A DNA stretch of 64,000 nt from Chimonanthus salicifolius. Taxonomy: Eukaryota > Streptophyta > Magnoliopsida > Laurales > Calycanthaceae. This document shows, piece by piece, positions 24,235-35,730 of this stretch (the stretch's first letter is position 1; the number at the start of each line of letters is the position of its first letter). The position numbers were made by a program, and so were the translations under genes. The stretch is from NCBI GenBank assembly GCA_013350335.1, contig CM023540.1:53134905-53198904 (forward strand), given 5' to 3'. The notes beneath the pieces were generated by a model. It was not told the DNA's origin. It saw only the letters and a list, made by a program, of their open reading frames with translations, and searched no databases.

Positions 24235-25238
24235 GAAGTTTTGGTAGTTCTACGATTAAGCTCCCCGTTTGTTTTTCGGCGGACCTCAGAGATTATGATT
24301 ATCTTGCCCTATGTGGATGATAACGTCCTAACTGGCAACTCTCCATCTCTCCTTCATTTATTCACTCGACAACTGGGTACTGAGTTTGAAATCAATGACC
24401 TTGGCACTCTTCATTACTTTTTGGGCCTCGAAGTGATTAGTCTCTCTCAGGGGTTAAATTTATCTCAAAATAAATACACCATTGACATTCTTCACCGAAG
24501 TCATATGCTTGACTGCAAACCATCTTCGATGCCTGTTGTTGCTAAGATCCAGCTGTCTTCTACCACTGATGACTTGCTCGCAGACTCCTTTGAGTATCGC
24601 CATCTTGTCGGCGCACTTCTATAACTCACATTCACAAGGCTAGATATTGCTTAAGCGGTACACATTGCCTCTCAGTTCATGAGTCAGCCTCGTACATCTC
24701 ATCTAGAGGCTGTCAAGCACATCCTCTGCTATCTAAAAGGCTCCCTAGGTCGTGGTCTACATATTAGGTGTGCGACACAACCCTTACGACTTATTGCTTA
24801 TTTTGATGCTGATTGGTTGTCTCGATAGTCTCCACTACTAGCTATTGTTTTTTCCTGGGTCCCAATTTGCTTTCTTGGTGTGCGAAGAAACAAGTAACGG
24901 TTTCTTGGTCAAGTGCCGAAGCTGAATATCGAGTCGTTGCCTATACTTCTGCCGACACGGTCTGGATACAAAATCTCCTATGAGAGCTTCATTTTCCTCT
25001 CACTTCTCTTATCCTCCTTTTAAATGATAATCTCAGTTCAACATACATGGCAGTCAATCCTTTGTTTCATACTCGGACGAAGCATATTGAACTTGATTAT
25101 CATTTTATACATAAACGTGTGACTGTCGGCTCTCATCAGATTATGTTCGTGTCTTCTCAAGATCAACTTGCTGACATCTTCACCAAGGGTCTATCAAAGC
25201 ACCGCTTCTCAGTGCTTAATTCCAAACTCGTCGCCTAA
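24235..25238 (+). pseudogene. Ty1/copia RT-RNase H fragment (Retrofit/Ale-like)
   Basis: 5'-truncated pol. Seen: the RT catalytic motif as YVDDNVLTGNSPSLL, then FEINDLGTLHYFLGLEV, LSQNKYTIDILHRSHMLDCK and FEYRHLVGALL with a stop. The usual continuation blocks follow in the same or shifted frames (AVHIASQFMSQPRTSHLEAVK; AYFDADW, an RNase H motif). The C-terminal HTRTKHIELDYHFIHKRV and DQLADIFTKGLSKHRF end at 25238. Frame breaks between 24625 and 25047. The short spacer and compact LTR fit Retrofit/Ale-type copia elements. Everything upstream of mid-RT is lost. Confidence 0.88.
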
Positions 25239-25261
25239 CCACTTCAATGTTTGCGAGGGTG

Positions 25262-25412
25262 TATTAACGGATACGGTTGACTTTCTATAAGTGTATGTTC
25301 CATTATAGATGATTTATTGATTGATTCTTTCTCATTTAGAGGGGCTTGTATGTTCTATGTATTCAATGTTAATGAGAGACGCTAGTGAGTCAATTTTCCT
25401 AAGATTCTACAA
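25262..25412 (+). repeat. Short 3' LTR remnant of the copia fragment
   Basis: After the RNase H stop, TTTGCGAGGGTG (worn polypurine tract) precedes TATTAACGG, probably a mutated TGTTAAC LTR start. The sequence ends near 25412 (GATTCTACAA) before unrelated AT-rich DNA. Boundaries are approximate. Confidence 0.5.
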
Positions 25413-27697
25413 TCATCATTGGAAAATATATTTTTATTTTCATTACTTCTAAAATTTAAAATAATTATAAAATAAATTCTTATAAAATACTAAATTCACA
25501 TCCCTACATTCCATCAATACGGCAAGTGTTGTTGAAAGAAACGTCTTTCATTTGTCTGTTCTAGAAAATTTGATTTAAAAAAAAAAAAAAAAGAACCTTA
25601 ACAAAAGGGAAGTCAGAATTAAATTCAGCATCCAAACCATTTTATTTTTACAGTGATATTTCATTTCTAGTTTATTATATGTAAGAGGAGTCTTTCAGTG
25701 CGTCTCAGTCCAAAAATCTCTAATACCATTTTCAGATTCAAACGGAACTTCCATTCCAGAAATCCCTCTTTCTGTTATGGAACCGTAGAGAGTGCGCTAA
25801 CATACGACGAAACGAACAGAAAGCTCCACTTTTCTCTAGAAAATCAAGAACTTTCTGCCTAAAAGAAATCAAGAACTTTCTGGTCTATAAAATCAGATTT
25901 CTCATAGTCATACTAAGGAAAATAAAAATAAGTTGTATATAGATTCTTATATTTTAAACTAATTGAAATATATTAAAGGTTTTTTTGATAATTGTAATTC
26001 TATCTTTGACATATGAAAATTATTATGTCAACCATAGTAGTCAAGAAAGTTTTTCGCTTAAGCTCCTTACTAATTTTGTGTCTCCTCTAAGTACTTTTTG
26101 TGCCTAGGCCATTACCTAATTCATTTCGAATTGCCTCTTGTAATAAACTTATTTTTAAAGTATTTTCACTAGCTAGTAAAAATTATTGTTAAGATGAAGC
26201 AATTATTAGCAATAATTAATTAAGAATTCTAATCTTTTGACAACATAGTTGTATTATATATAACATTTGTTATATAATATGATTGGAAGTTTAATTTCCA
26301 ATATTTTTTTATTTTTAATTGACTATTGTTGTATTTTATTAATATTGATGTAATAAGGGTATAGACCTATCAATTTATATTTATTTTGAAGTATTTAATC
26401 AAGTGTGCTTAACAAAGCTAAACTTGGGCCTAAATGTGCGATTTGCAGTTTAAACTCTAGGACCTTTTGACACTTTGATTACTGTTTGATCTTTGACTAC
26501 AATTATATCAATACGTGAGTAATGTTTGAGAATGATAAAATATTGACTATTGTAGAGTCTACTTTTGCTAATACCAATATATGAGAATAAGTTAGATGTT
26601 TAATAACCACATAAATAAGAATTAAGTGTAGTTTGATCCTTTCTTAATCATACTAGCTTTTAGATTTTAGTTTATGAAATTTAAGTTTTGTACATCATTA
26701 ATATTTATAGTCCATTTGAATAGCATGTAATAGCATTTCAAAGGCCTAATTGCAATCAATCTTCAAACGTGAAGGATGAAATTATAATAATTGAAAATAT
26801 AAAACCTTTTTTTACAATTAGCCCACTATATAATATAGAGCATAAATGTAATTTACCTAAAAATTAGTAAAAATTAAAAATATACCCTTATCTAATTTGA
26901 GATCACTAAAAATTTCCCTTCATACCATTTCTATCATCTTTTTTTCTCAATGTCTAACAGCATGTCAGAAATGCTTAGTAATTGAAGAAAATCTACTGTG
27001 AGAGGAAAAGGAAGAGAGGAGAATTTACACTGAAGAGAGGAATATATAGAGAGTGGAGCTCTTTCAAAGTATGTCTTCTTCATTGGAGGAAGAAAAAACC
27101 CGTGCTTCTCTTTTTGAAGTTTGAGAGGTGGGCACGCTCTCTTTTTCTCTTTGTAAAGTTACTTGAAATGGATTTGTCTGTAATTTAATCTCTCTAATTT
27201 TATAATATTTCTTCTCTGTCCTTACTCTTTTAGTTCTTTCATAGATTAGCAACTGAGAAATTATTTTTTACTGCCAATACAATTTGAACCGTAAAAATGT
27301 AAAATTGATGTATCGTTTTTAGATATAAAATAGAAAAATAGACTAAGATACTGAACATTTAAAATGGGTTTTCTCCTCTTTCATAGTTCATTTCATACGA
27401 GTTTTTGTTTCTAAATCATGTGAATTTCATTTTACTTTGTGTCTCGTCCATTTGTCTTGTAAGGTAGTTCTTACAAGGCAATAACAGGTCACACCAAACT
27501 CCTTGCTTTTCTGTTACTTGAATTCATTTCTATTTTCCTGCTTTCTACTTCATCACGTCTTCTCCCAACCTGTAATGAAACCAGTCTTCTACATTTCAGT
27601 CCGCTTTATTATTTTATCCACGTAAGATATAATGGATTTCTCTCCTTTAACTCTGTCTCATTTCGGTCACAGATCGTTATTTCCGACAGCTGGTGAC
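25413..27697. other. AT-rich upstream region of the IQD gene
   Basis: No coding sequence or mobile element recognised. It presumably holds the promoter and 5' UTR of the IQD gene. A TATA-like AATATATAGAGAG occurs at about 27042 and CT-rich stretches at 27500-27600, but neither is decisive. Confidence 0.45.
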
Positions 27698-29402
27698 ATG
27701 GGATCGGCGACAAGGTGGCTGAGAAGCTTGTTTGGAGGTAAGAAGGAGAAGGAAAAGAGACAGAATGCAAATTACGATGTCCCAAAGGAACCCAAGAGGT
27801 GGAGCTTTCGAACGTTGAATCGGAATTCTGGTGGCTGTAAGGTTCCAGCTAATATTGAAGGCAATGTCCAAGCGGCCGATGCAGAGTGGCTGCGAGCTTT
27901 CTGTGATGAGAGTGAGGAGCAGAGAAAGCATGCAACTATGGTGGCTGCCGCAACCGCTGCTGCTGCTGATGCAGCTGTCGCTGCAGCACAGGCAACTGTG
28001 GCAGTCGTGAGGCTTACAAGCCAAGGGAGGAGGGCTATGTTTCTTGGCAACAACCGAGAACGATCGGCTGCTGTGAAGATCCAGACGTTTTTTCGAGGAT
28101 ATTTAGTATGTGATTTCAATTCCTCTTTGCACAATTTTTGTCTCTTTGATGGTTCACTTGTAAAAGCTACAGTTCTCAATGAATTTGTTCAAGCACTTTT
28201 TGTAATGTTAGACATTTTTTCTTTTGAATTTGGGTGTTCTTAGTTTCATTTTTTATTGGTTCTCTTTTTTGTTTCGATAAGTTCCTTTACTTTGGTTTTA
28301 TAATTTCCTGTATTAATCTGTTTTCTTTCCGGTCTGCTTCTTCTTCTTAGTGACCTGTTTTTGGAGTCGGGTTAATTTGTCTGTTTCTTTTCGTCATCTT
28401 TATGATCACTGTCGAATCTTTTGCAGGTGTGTTTGTAGAAATTGCATGTCCAAGTTTGTAGACTCAAAATATTTAGTAGTTCTGATTTTTTATAGGATTA
28501 ATCTGCTTCTTCTTTCAATGCACATTGTCAATAACCTTCATTTCATTTTCTCATACAGCATTTTCTTTCACTTGTGGTGGACATGGCACCTCAAGATTTT
28601 GGTAGTGTTGTGTTTTAATTGGATATGGATTTCTTTCATTCATCATTATACTTGTTAAGTTCATTGAATTTTTTTTTCTCCAATTTTAAAAAATTCAGCT
28701 TTTGACCTATGCAGGTGAAGAAAACTCTTCGAGCACTCAGAGGACTTGTGAAGTTGCAGGCACATGTTCGAGGTTTTCTGGTGCGAAAGCGAGCTGCTGC
28801 AACTCTCCAAAGAATGCAAGCTCTTATACGAGCTCAGGCCACTGTCCGAATGCTGAAAGCTCAAAGTATTCTCAACAAGAAGCAGCAATGTCAGCATGAA
28901 ATCAGGTCCCATAGATCCACTGTAAGATTTTATAAAAAATCTTCCTTGTACTGTTTCAGCTCGTTTGGATGTCGCAAATATCCCGAGGTTGGATTAACTT
29001 CCAAGTTCCATCCATATAAACCTTTTGAATGCTTTTGCATCAAAATTAAGGTGGAAAAGGGAGTAGATCTTATCTTATGTTTGCTTAATGCTTTATTGTA
29101 ATCTTTCACTCAATTGAAATCGTTAGAAGTAAACTGCAAGAACTGGATTTGATTTAGTTTTCATCTGAAAGGCCACTTCAGTTATCACAGGCTGAAGATT
29201 TCTCACAAGTCACAATTCTGATCTAATTTAGGAACGGATTGATAAAACAAGAAACGACTATAAGCCATCAATCCATAGCAAGAGTGTATCAACATGCATT
29301 GATAACACCGTGGACGAGTTGGATGAGAGTGCAAAGATAGTTGAAATTGACAGCTGCAGATTTAGATCATGCCGAAACCAATTCCTCCACATCGGATTCT
29401 GA
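27698..29402 (+). CDS. IQD: IQD-family calmodulin-binding protein, readable frame truncated to 261 aa
   Basis: IQD proteins bind calmodulin and associate with microtubules or membranes as scaffolds (family knowledge). Exons by splice signals: 27698-28105, 28715-28921, 29232-29402; introns are GT...AG and all phase 0. The start is chosen at [16 protein letters not shown], the conserved IQD N-terminus; an in-frame ATG at 27632 would add 22 residues. The family block [18 protein letters not shown] is followed by an Ala-rich stretch ([20 protein letters not shown]). The IQ67 region spans the exon 1/2 junction: IQTFFRGYL | [40 protein letters not shown], i.e. three successive IQ-type motifs, all intact. 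Exon 3 opens in frame (ERIDKTRND...DSCRFRSC) but reaches TGA at 29400-29402, far short of the usual C-terminus. Either a truncated protein or a pseudogene. Confidence 0.85.
28106..28714 (+). other. IQD intron 1
   Basis: Begins GTATGTG after TATTTA (Tyr-Leu codons inside the first IQ motif) and ends ...CCTATGCAG. T-rich throughout. Removal rejoins the IQ motif in frame, which is the strongest support for the exon call. Confidence 0.85.
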
Positions 29403-29878
29403 TGAAGAACCACATTCTCAAATACTCTCCTCCACACTCAAGTGGCAGTTACCTGCTCGTCTCTCTGGAATATCCCTGAATTTGATAGGGCACTCACAGG
29501 CAATGAATGCTGATCTTCCGCTGCTCAAAGCACCCCTCGGCTCCCGAATTCTCACGAGTCAAATGCTGGAGCTTGTGCAGAAAGTATTCTCTGGCAACAC
29601 TCAAAATACCCCAATTACAAGGCCAACACAGAGTTATTTAGGGCAAGGTGAGGTCTCATAGTGCCCCAAAACAGCTGCCTGAGCAGGGACAGAGGAAGAA
29701 ACCATTGTGGAGAGACATGATGGAGTCAAGGGCCAGTTCGAGTGGCGTTCAGATGCAGCGGTCATGCTCTCATGTTCAAGAAGCTTTTAGTTTCAAGAAT
29801 GCTATTATTAGTAGGATTGATAAATCTGCTGATTTTGTTAGAGATGCTGAAAGAGACTGCTCGCAAAGAAGACGATGA
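29232..29878 (+). pseudogene. IQD last exon with frame breaks and nonsense codon
   Basis: The full family C-terminus is still legible across three frames. [15 protein letters not shown] follows after a one-base shift near 29376 in an AAA run. After another shift between 29470 and 29478 comes EFDRALTGNEC, then TGA at 29511-29513 where relatives have an Arg codon (a CGA to TGA change at a CpG would explain it), then SSAAQSTPRLPNS. A third shift near 29647 (GGCAAGGTGAGG) leads to RSHSAPKQ, MMESRASSSGVQMQRSCS and VQEAFSFKNAI, ending at a stop at 29876-29878. Frame shifts at short homopolymers could be assembly errors; the nonsense codon is harder to explain that way. Confidence 0.8.
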
Positions 29879-30244
29879 GATGAAAAGAGTTGTGGATGTT
29901 TGCATTAGTTGCTTCCATTCCTCACTTATTTTAATTTGATCCTTTTGCAAAAAAGGGAAAGCACAAAAATGTGTGATTTCTCAAACAGGATTTCATTTGA
30001 ATTTGTAATCAGAGAATGGTTATGTTTATTATGATGTTAATGCCGAATAGAAGTAAAAACTTAAGCAGCTGTTTTGCCAAGCTCTGCTTTCTTGTTCACT
30101 CTGATTATGTGATTTAAATATTGATACTATTTGAAATAGCAGCTGTTGAAATACTAAAAATTTTGTTTGATATGTTCGATATATTACTCATATCAGCTGA
30201 TCTGTTTAATATAGGTCTTTTAAATTTTTGTTTTCTTGTTGGTT
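29879..30244. other. 3' flank of IQD gene
   Basis: AT-rich, no coding content. It probably contains the 3' UTR and polyadenylation region (ATTTGTAATC..., TTTATTATGATG), ending where the truncated LTR of element B starts. Confidence 0.45.
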
Positions 30245-31370
30245 GGGCCTCTGCAATCTCTGCATTGGGGTCTCCAATATCTATCCTAGATGTCTTGCCT
30301 TTGCCTCTCTTTGAAACTCAATCTATGGAGATTGGTTGATTTGAATGATTCACCAAAATGTGTATAAGAGAGATGATGATCCTTCCTTAGCCTATTGATT
30401 TCACTGATGAGTGTGGTAGATAAGGCAAATAAATGTTCACCCCAAGGATCTCTAAACAGTTACAAATAGCGTTGTATTTATAGAGGAGGCAAACTAGTTT
30501 CCGTAATTGTTCTTCACCGACAAGTCGACCACACTAATGGGTCGATAAACTTAAATGTGATCGTTCAACAACTCGACCGTTGTGCATTAAATGCATCGCA
30601 ATGGTACAGTAACTGATACAACTGATGGGTCTATGTCACTAATGGGTCGACAAACATGTACTCGATGTGTCAATGAGTTCGACAGTCTTGATCTGGGGTA
30701 GTACCATCCAGACAGAGTTTCAAGTCAAGAAACTTGTCAAGCCGAGATCGACATGTCAGTCTGTCGATGGGTCGGTCATAGTACTCTTGACGGGTCTATA
30801 ACATCGATGGGTCGGTTCTGAGAGTACCCCTGAGTTCTATGTTCTAGAACTCACAAATTCCAGATCGACGAGTCGATGACCTCGATAGGTCGGTCCCATA
30901 TAACCGAGGGGTCGGTGACATCGAGAAACTCGATCTGAGAGAAACCTCAATTGACAATCCTTTTGTTCAAGAACCTTGTCAGTCCAGTCGACCGGTCTAT
31001 GCCCTCGACGGGTCTATCTTGTCTTGCCGAGGGGTCGGTGGGATTGACGGGTCGACCTGGCAGTTTCCCAGATTTTTAATGTTTTATCCCCTCTGGTTCT
31101 GTAACTGTCTAGGATCCTCCAAGGCTTGTTAATGTTATTAGCACCATGTTCAACTAAGCCTAGGCAAGGTCCACCTATGGGTGTGGATTCTACCTAAGGT
31201 CATCTATGGCCATTTTACCTGTGTGATTACCATACACTGATGATCTTCGAATCTTGGAATTGATCTTCATTCTTCGGATCAATATTGAGTCTTCAAATCT
31301 TCTAGTAAGTGTTTTTCCCAAAGTCATGGAATTGACAAAACAGGGACTCGGCATGATGGGGTACTAACAA
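30245..31370 (-). repeat. Element B 3' LTR, left-truncated (minus)
   Basis: From GCCTCTGCAATCTC it aligns with 40838 onward of B's 5' LTR (GCCTTTGCCTCTCTTT, AATGATTCACCAAAAT). It ends in GGGGTACTAACA at 31370 next to the polypurine tract. The R-U5 side is missing, so the element has lost its left end beside the IQD gene. Minus TATA box at 30474-30484 (TATTTATAGAGG on plus). U3 (30520-31060) is packed with CGATGGGTCGGT, CCGAGGGGTCGGT and GACGGGTCGAC motifs. Confidence 0.87.
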
Positions 31371-31395
31371 TCTCCCCCTTTGTCAATTTTATGAT
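31371..31395 (-). other. Polypurine tract of element B (minus)
   Basis: Plus-strand ATCTCCCCCTTTGTCAATTT directly follows the LTR's ...CTAACA. Identical in form to the tract of element A. Confidence 0.87.
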
Positions 31396-33608
31396 AAAAC
31401 CTAGAAGTTATTTGAACATACAACTCAAAAATAAAAAAAATCCCACCCCTTATTAAAAAACATTTGAATAATCAAATTATACATCAATTTACAAATTATA
31501 TTCAAATGAAATACAAGACCCTGACCATTGCATATTCTTTTTCAGCTTGCTTCAATTTCAGAATTCACATGTAGACACACATTAAGCAAGATATGGAAAC
31601 ATAGAGCACATTAGTATGATAGTCCAAAAATCAAATGAACTCCCCCATACTACATGCATTTAACAATTTTATGATCACCCCATTTGATCACAAATTTACC
31701 CCACAATATTCAATCTCCCCCACAATTAAATATGTCTCTTTATATATGTTTCCCATTCATTTTCTCTAGAATTCTTTTTCTCCTCCAAGAAACAAGCTAC
31801 CATATCCTAGCTTCACAAAATTCTCCCCCATTTTGTCATGACTATTGACAAAGGCACTAGAGCACACGTATTGTGCTCCCCTAAACCACAAAGACATATA
31901 AAACATTATGAGCCAAAACATATCTCCCTAACATGCCAATATAACACCAGCTTATATTTACATGTATGAGAGTTTATAAAAAAATTCAAACAAAGCACTG
32001 ACATGAGTTAAGTAGTCATCATAGACGGCACACATGACATAACAGCATAGCAAAAACAAACCATAGTATTATATATCCAAAATATTATCCATCACATATG
32101 CTTTTTGGCACCAAGGGTGCTTAATTACAATACCAAAATTAGTGTTTTTCAAATATAAAACATATGAAAAACAAAGCTAATCAGTGCTAGTCGGAGGAGG
32201 AGATGGGGTAGGAGATCGAGGTCGGGGGACCGCTGAGAGAATGCTCTGAACAATTGATTTTGTGTCATTCACGGATTCTACAAGCTCAACCAGAGTGAGG
32301 AAACCCATTCTTCAATAAGACAGACAAACCTCGTCAGGGGTTGGGGGATAGGTCTCTCAACTTTATCACCCTCTTGTTCTCTCTCTACATCATCATCGTA
32401 TAAGTGTTCTTCTTCCTCATTGTTGTCACCTTGAATGCTGATATTTTCTTCGTTAGCAACTCTGAAACCGTTGTTTTTCTCAACATTCTCTCTTCATTCT
32501 TCATGTCCTTTCTCAACTATGATTATTTATTTTTCTACTATAGGTTCTTTTACAACTTTGGGCTGTGATTGTAGATGAGGACATGAACTGGATTCAGGCC
32601 TAGTGACAGAGAGTTTCCCCTGGGTGGATCGACAATGCTAAGATCAGCTCCACTATGTTCAAAGGTTTTCTGCTTCTCATAGGAGGTCTGGGTCTTTTTG
32701 GAGGAGGAGAACTAGCAAGTGCGATAATCCTTGGGTAATCATACACTAGGCATAGTTTCTTAGAAACATCCAAGAGAAACTCGACTGAAATCGAAGGAGA
32801 GATGATTAGATGCTTACCCGACCGTGGAAACTCCCGAAAACAGTGATACCTTGACTTCCTAAAGCGAGAAGAGCAAAAACCCCAAGTTTTTTCGATGAGA
32901 AATCGGCTCAAGAGGTCAGACCGATAGGTCTAGGGCATAGGAGGGAGAAATGAAAATCGCCTGAGTCGCGAGTGAGACGAAGGAGTGAAAACAATCTGAT
33001 TTCGAAATCGTAGAAAGGGACTTATAACTTAATGTTTCTGCCACAACCGACTGGTATGTGTACCGACACTTCGAGTGATCGACCTATCTATCCTGCTACA
33101 TTTTCCCTTTTTAGATAGCTATTTGATTTTCAATTAGTCTGCATAGTGTCGACACATCGATCTTGTCGAATGGTCTGTACATTGATACATCGATGTTCAC
33201 AACGGGTCGAGACAACTTAACTAGTCAATTTTTTTGAAGAGGGTTTCTAATAAAACCTTTAAAACATCCACCAACATGTCGAATCTTTTGCCAGGTCTGT
33301 CCACTTATAAGTCGGTCTTGTTGATGGATCGACATGACAGAACAGATTTTTCTTAAAGTGTGCATTTTCAATTTTGGTGAATTCCCTTCCTAAGGTTTGA
33401 CAATGCATGGTCCATACAAATCAAATACAGCATGGTGGAATAGAATACATTTCAATTCATCAAATTAAATCTAAACTTCCATGTTCAAGAAACACATTTT
33501 GATCAAAACATTCAAGAACATGCAAGCAACCAACACCAAGCACACAAACATCCATGCTCAATATTCCAAAACAAAGGTGATACACACATTAGGCAGTGAT
33601 ATTCCATG
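31396..33608 (-). pseudogene. Element B internal 3' region with ORF2 remnant
   Basis: It lies between gag and the 3' LTR and holds no protease, RT, integrase or RNase H trace. Reading the minus strand: first a region with GGTCGAT/TGTCGACA-type motifs (33030-33330), then TTATAAGTCCC (about 33020-33030), a TC-rich leader-like stretch, then degenerate reading frames (32600-32911 with SSPPPKRPRPPMRSRKP; an acidic frame with ENVEKNNGFRVANEENIS and EEEEHLYDDDVEREQEGD, about 32350-32510). Element D has a similar acidic segment. An env-like or other accessory ORF of SIRE elements is possible, but I recognise no domain. Confidence 0.5.
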
Positions 33609-33613
33609 GAATG

Positions 33614-35725
33614 TGAAAGTACCCTTTGGTGCTAGAACAAAAACCGAGATTGTCCGAGGAGGAGGGGGGGGGGGGGGGCGAATAGGACAATCCCCAATTT
33701 TTATGGTCTTCACAAATTTCTTGATTAATTAATAAATTTGCAGCGGATTAATAATGTTAATCAAGAGAGATGGGTTGTGTGATCAAAAGTGTGCACAATT
33801 ATAATAACAATCACAAAAGTAAAGATCAACACCCACAAGACCAATTTATAGTGGTTCGGTTAAACAACCTACATCCACTCTAAGGACTCACCCAACCTTG
33901 GGTTATCCTAAATTCACTATGTGGGGACTTACACCCTCACAAATAGAGTAGGACTTCCACCGTACTCAATTGGTTGGGAATTCTACTAACCACATGTGCC
34001 AGAGACAACGCTCTAGATTTTTTTGTAGTGGTTCCAGAGCCAAGCTTCCTTAATCCACTTGTCCTTGATTTTAAAAGGTTCGACCAACCCAAGATCTACT
34101 TCATTATCCCTCTATTTTTTAGAGTGGTTCTAGCTTCCTTGCCTTAGTCCACTTCACAAGATGATTTATAAAATAAAATCATTAAGAAACAGTTACCTTT
34201 GTATAAGCTCACTTGTAGATGTATACTTCTTGAGGATTCTCTCCCAATGTGATGTTGAGGATGTTGAAGATGTGCCTTGTGTATGCTCAATCACAATCTA
34301 TGGGAGGTCTCTAGGATTTAGATGTGCCAATTGATTCCTAGATCTATATTTTTTTCTCTCTCTCTCTTAATCACATTCAAGAAGATTGGATATTTGATTC
34401 ACCAAGTGTAGTTCATGGAGAGGAGGTGGGGAGATGCTTGGGAGTGTATGAGACCTCTAGGAATGCCTTAGAGTATTTTTAGATTCAATGCTCCAACACA
34501 ACTCAAAGGAGTTTGGAGTATATATATAGGCATACAACGAATCTCGGGTAAAACACGAGCGATGGGTTGTGCATATGACCGTTGAGCTCTAACGGGCAGA
34601 AAACGGTAAAAAAAAGGTCACCTGCAATTTTTCGATCTCACGACTTGTCGTGCTCACGATCGGTCGTGCTGACTGTTTTCAGTAAAAATACTCTCAACTA
34701 TAATGGCCATATCTTGGGCTTTCGAACTCCATTTTGAGTGTTCTTGGCTCTATGAAAAGCTCTTTCAATGCTCTATACAACCATGGTGATCTTGACAATA
34801 TATTTATACATTTGATTGGTTTAAAGAGTCTCCCAATTTATGACATTTTGATACTCAACATTTTTCCTAATATTGTTCATGGATGCTCCAAGTCTTTGGT
34901 CCATTTCCCCTAGGCATGCTTATGATTTACCAATGAGTGTTCTAAGCCTAGGGCGGGTCTCTGTCATCGATGGGTCGACAGCCATGGTACTGAGGGGTTG
35001 ATCCATAAGAGAGTCTCGATTTGGGACAACACTTTGTAAACAAAGTTTTAAGTCTCGAAACTTGTCCCGTCCAGAACGACCTGTCGTCACCACCGAGGGG
35101 TCGGTCCTGGTACTCTCGACCAGTTTGTCTACGGACGGGTCTATGTTTCAAAGAGCACCCCTTTGAGTCTAAGACCCAGAACTCACCTTGTTCAGATCGA
35201 GGAGTCGTTGTCCACGATGGGTCGATAAGCTCATCACCGAAGGGTCAGTGCGTATGAGACTCTCGATCAGAGGCATACCCAGAATGACAGTTCTATGATC
35301 CAGAACATCTGTCAATCTGGCCTACCATTCTATGACCAGGATGGGTCGATCCTGTCTCCACTGAGAGGTCGGTGAGAACAACTGGCCATGCTGACAGTGA
35401 AACCAAATACATATTTCCAAGTTGGGATCCAATTCACTGTCAAGCAACCTCTAGGCTTGTTTATGTCCATTACCAACATATTCAACTAAGCCTAGGCAAG
35501 GTCATCTGAAGGTGTTGGGTTCCCCCTAAAGTCATCTATGGCCAAATTACCTTTGTGATTGCCATGCATAATGATGATGAATCCGCACTTGATCCTCCAA
35601 TGCTTGAGTTCTTGATTCAATCTTCACCACTTGAGTCTTGATCATTGCTTCAAACTTCCGAGACAATGCTTCAACTAAGTCATGGAATTGACAAATAGGT
35701 AACTCGACAAGCCGGGGCACTAACA
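33614..35725 (-). mobile_element. Solo SIRE-like LTR (minus) with perfect TSD
   Basis: Plus-strand ends TGAAAGTACCC...GGGGCACTAACA, 2112 bp, flanked by identical GAATG on both sides (33609-33613 and 35726-35730). The site lies in element B just after gag, and the rejoined host sequence matches element D's uninterrupted 45230-45300 (CTTGGAAAGCCA...). R-U5 landmarks are present (GGCGAATAGGACAAT; CATCCACTCTAAGGACTCACC). Minus TATA near 34516-34526 (TATATATATAGG on plus). U3 has inverted-repeat motifs at 34634-34665 and 34966-35380. A G-run lies at 33662-33679. Confidence 0.93.
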
Positions 35726-35730
35726 GAATG

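Noticed and set aside
27677..28179. Minus-strand ORFs of 115 and 135 codons opposite the IQD exon
   Set aside because: Shadows of the Ala-rich (GCN) coding exon on the plus strand.
32600..32911. 103-codon minus ORF as an independent host gene
   Set aside because: Sits within element B between gag and its 3' LTR; more simply part of the element's degenerate second ORF region.
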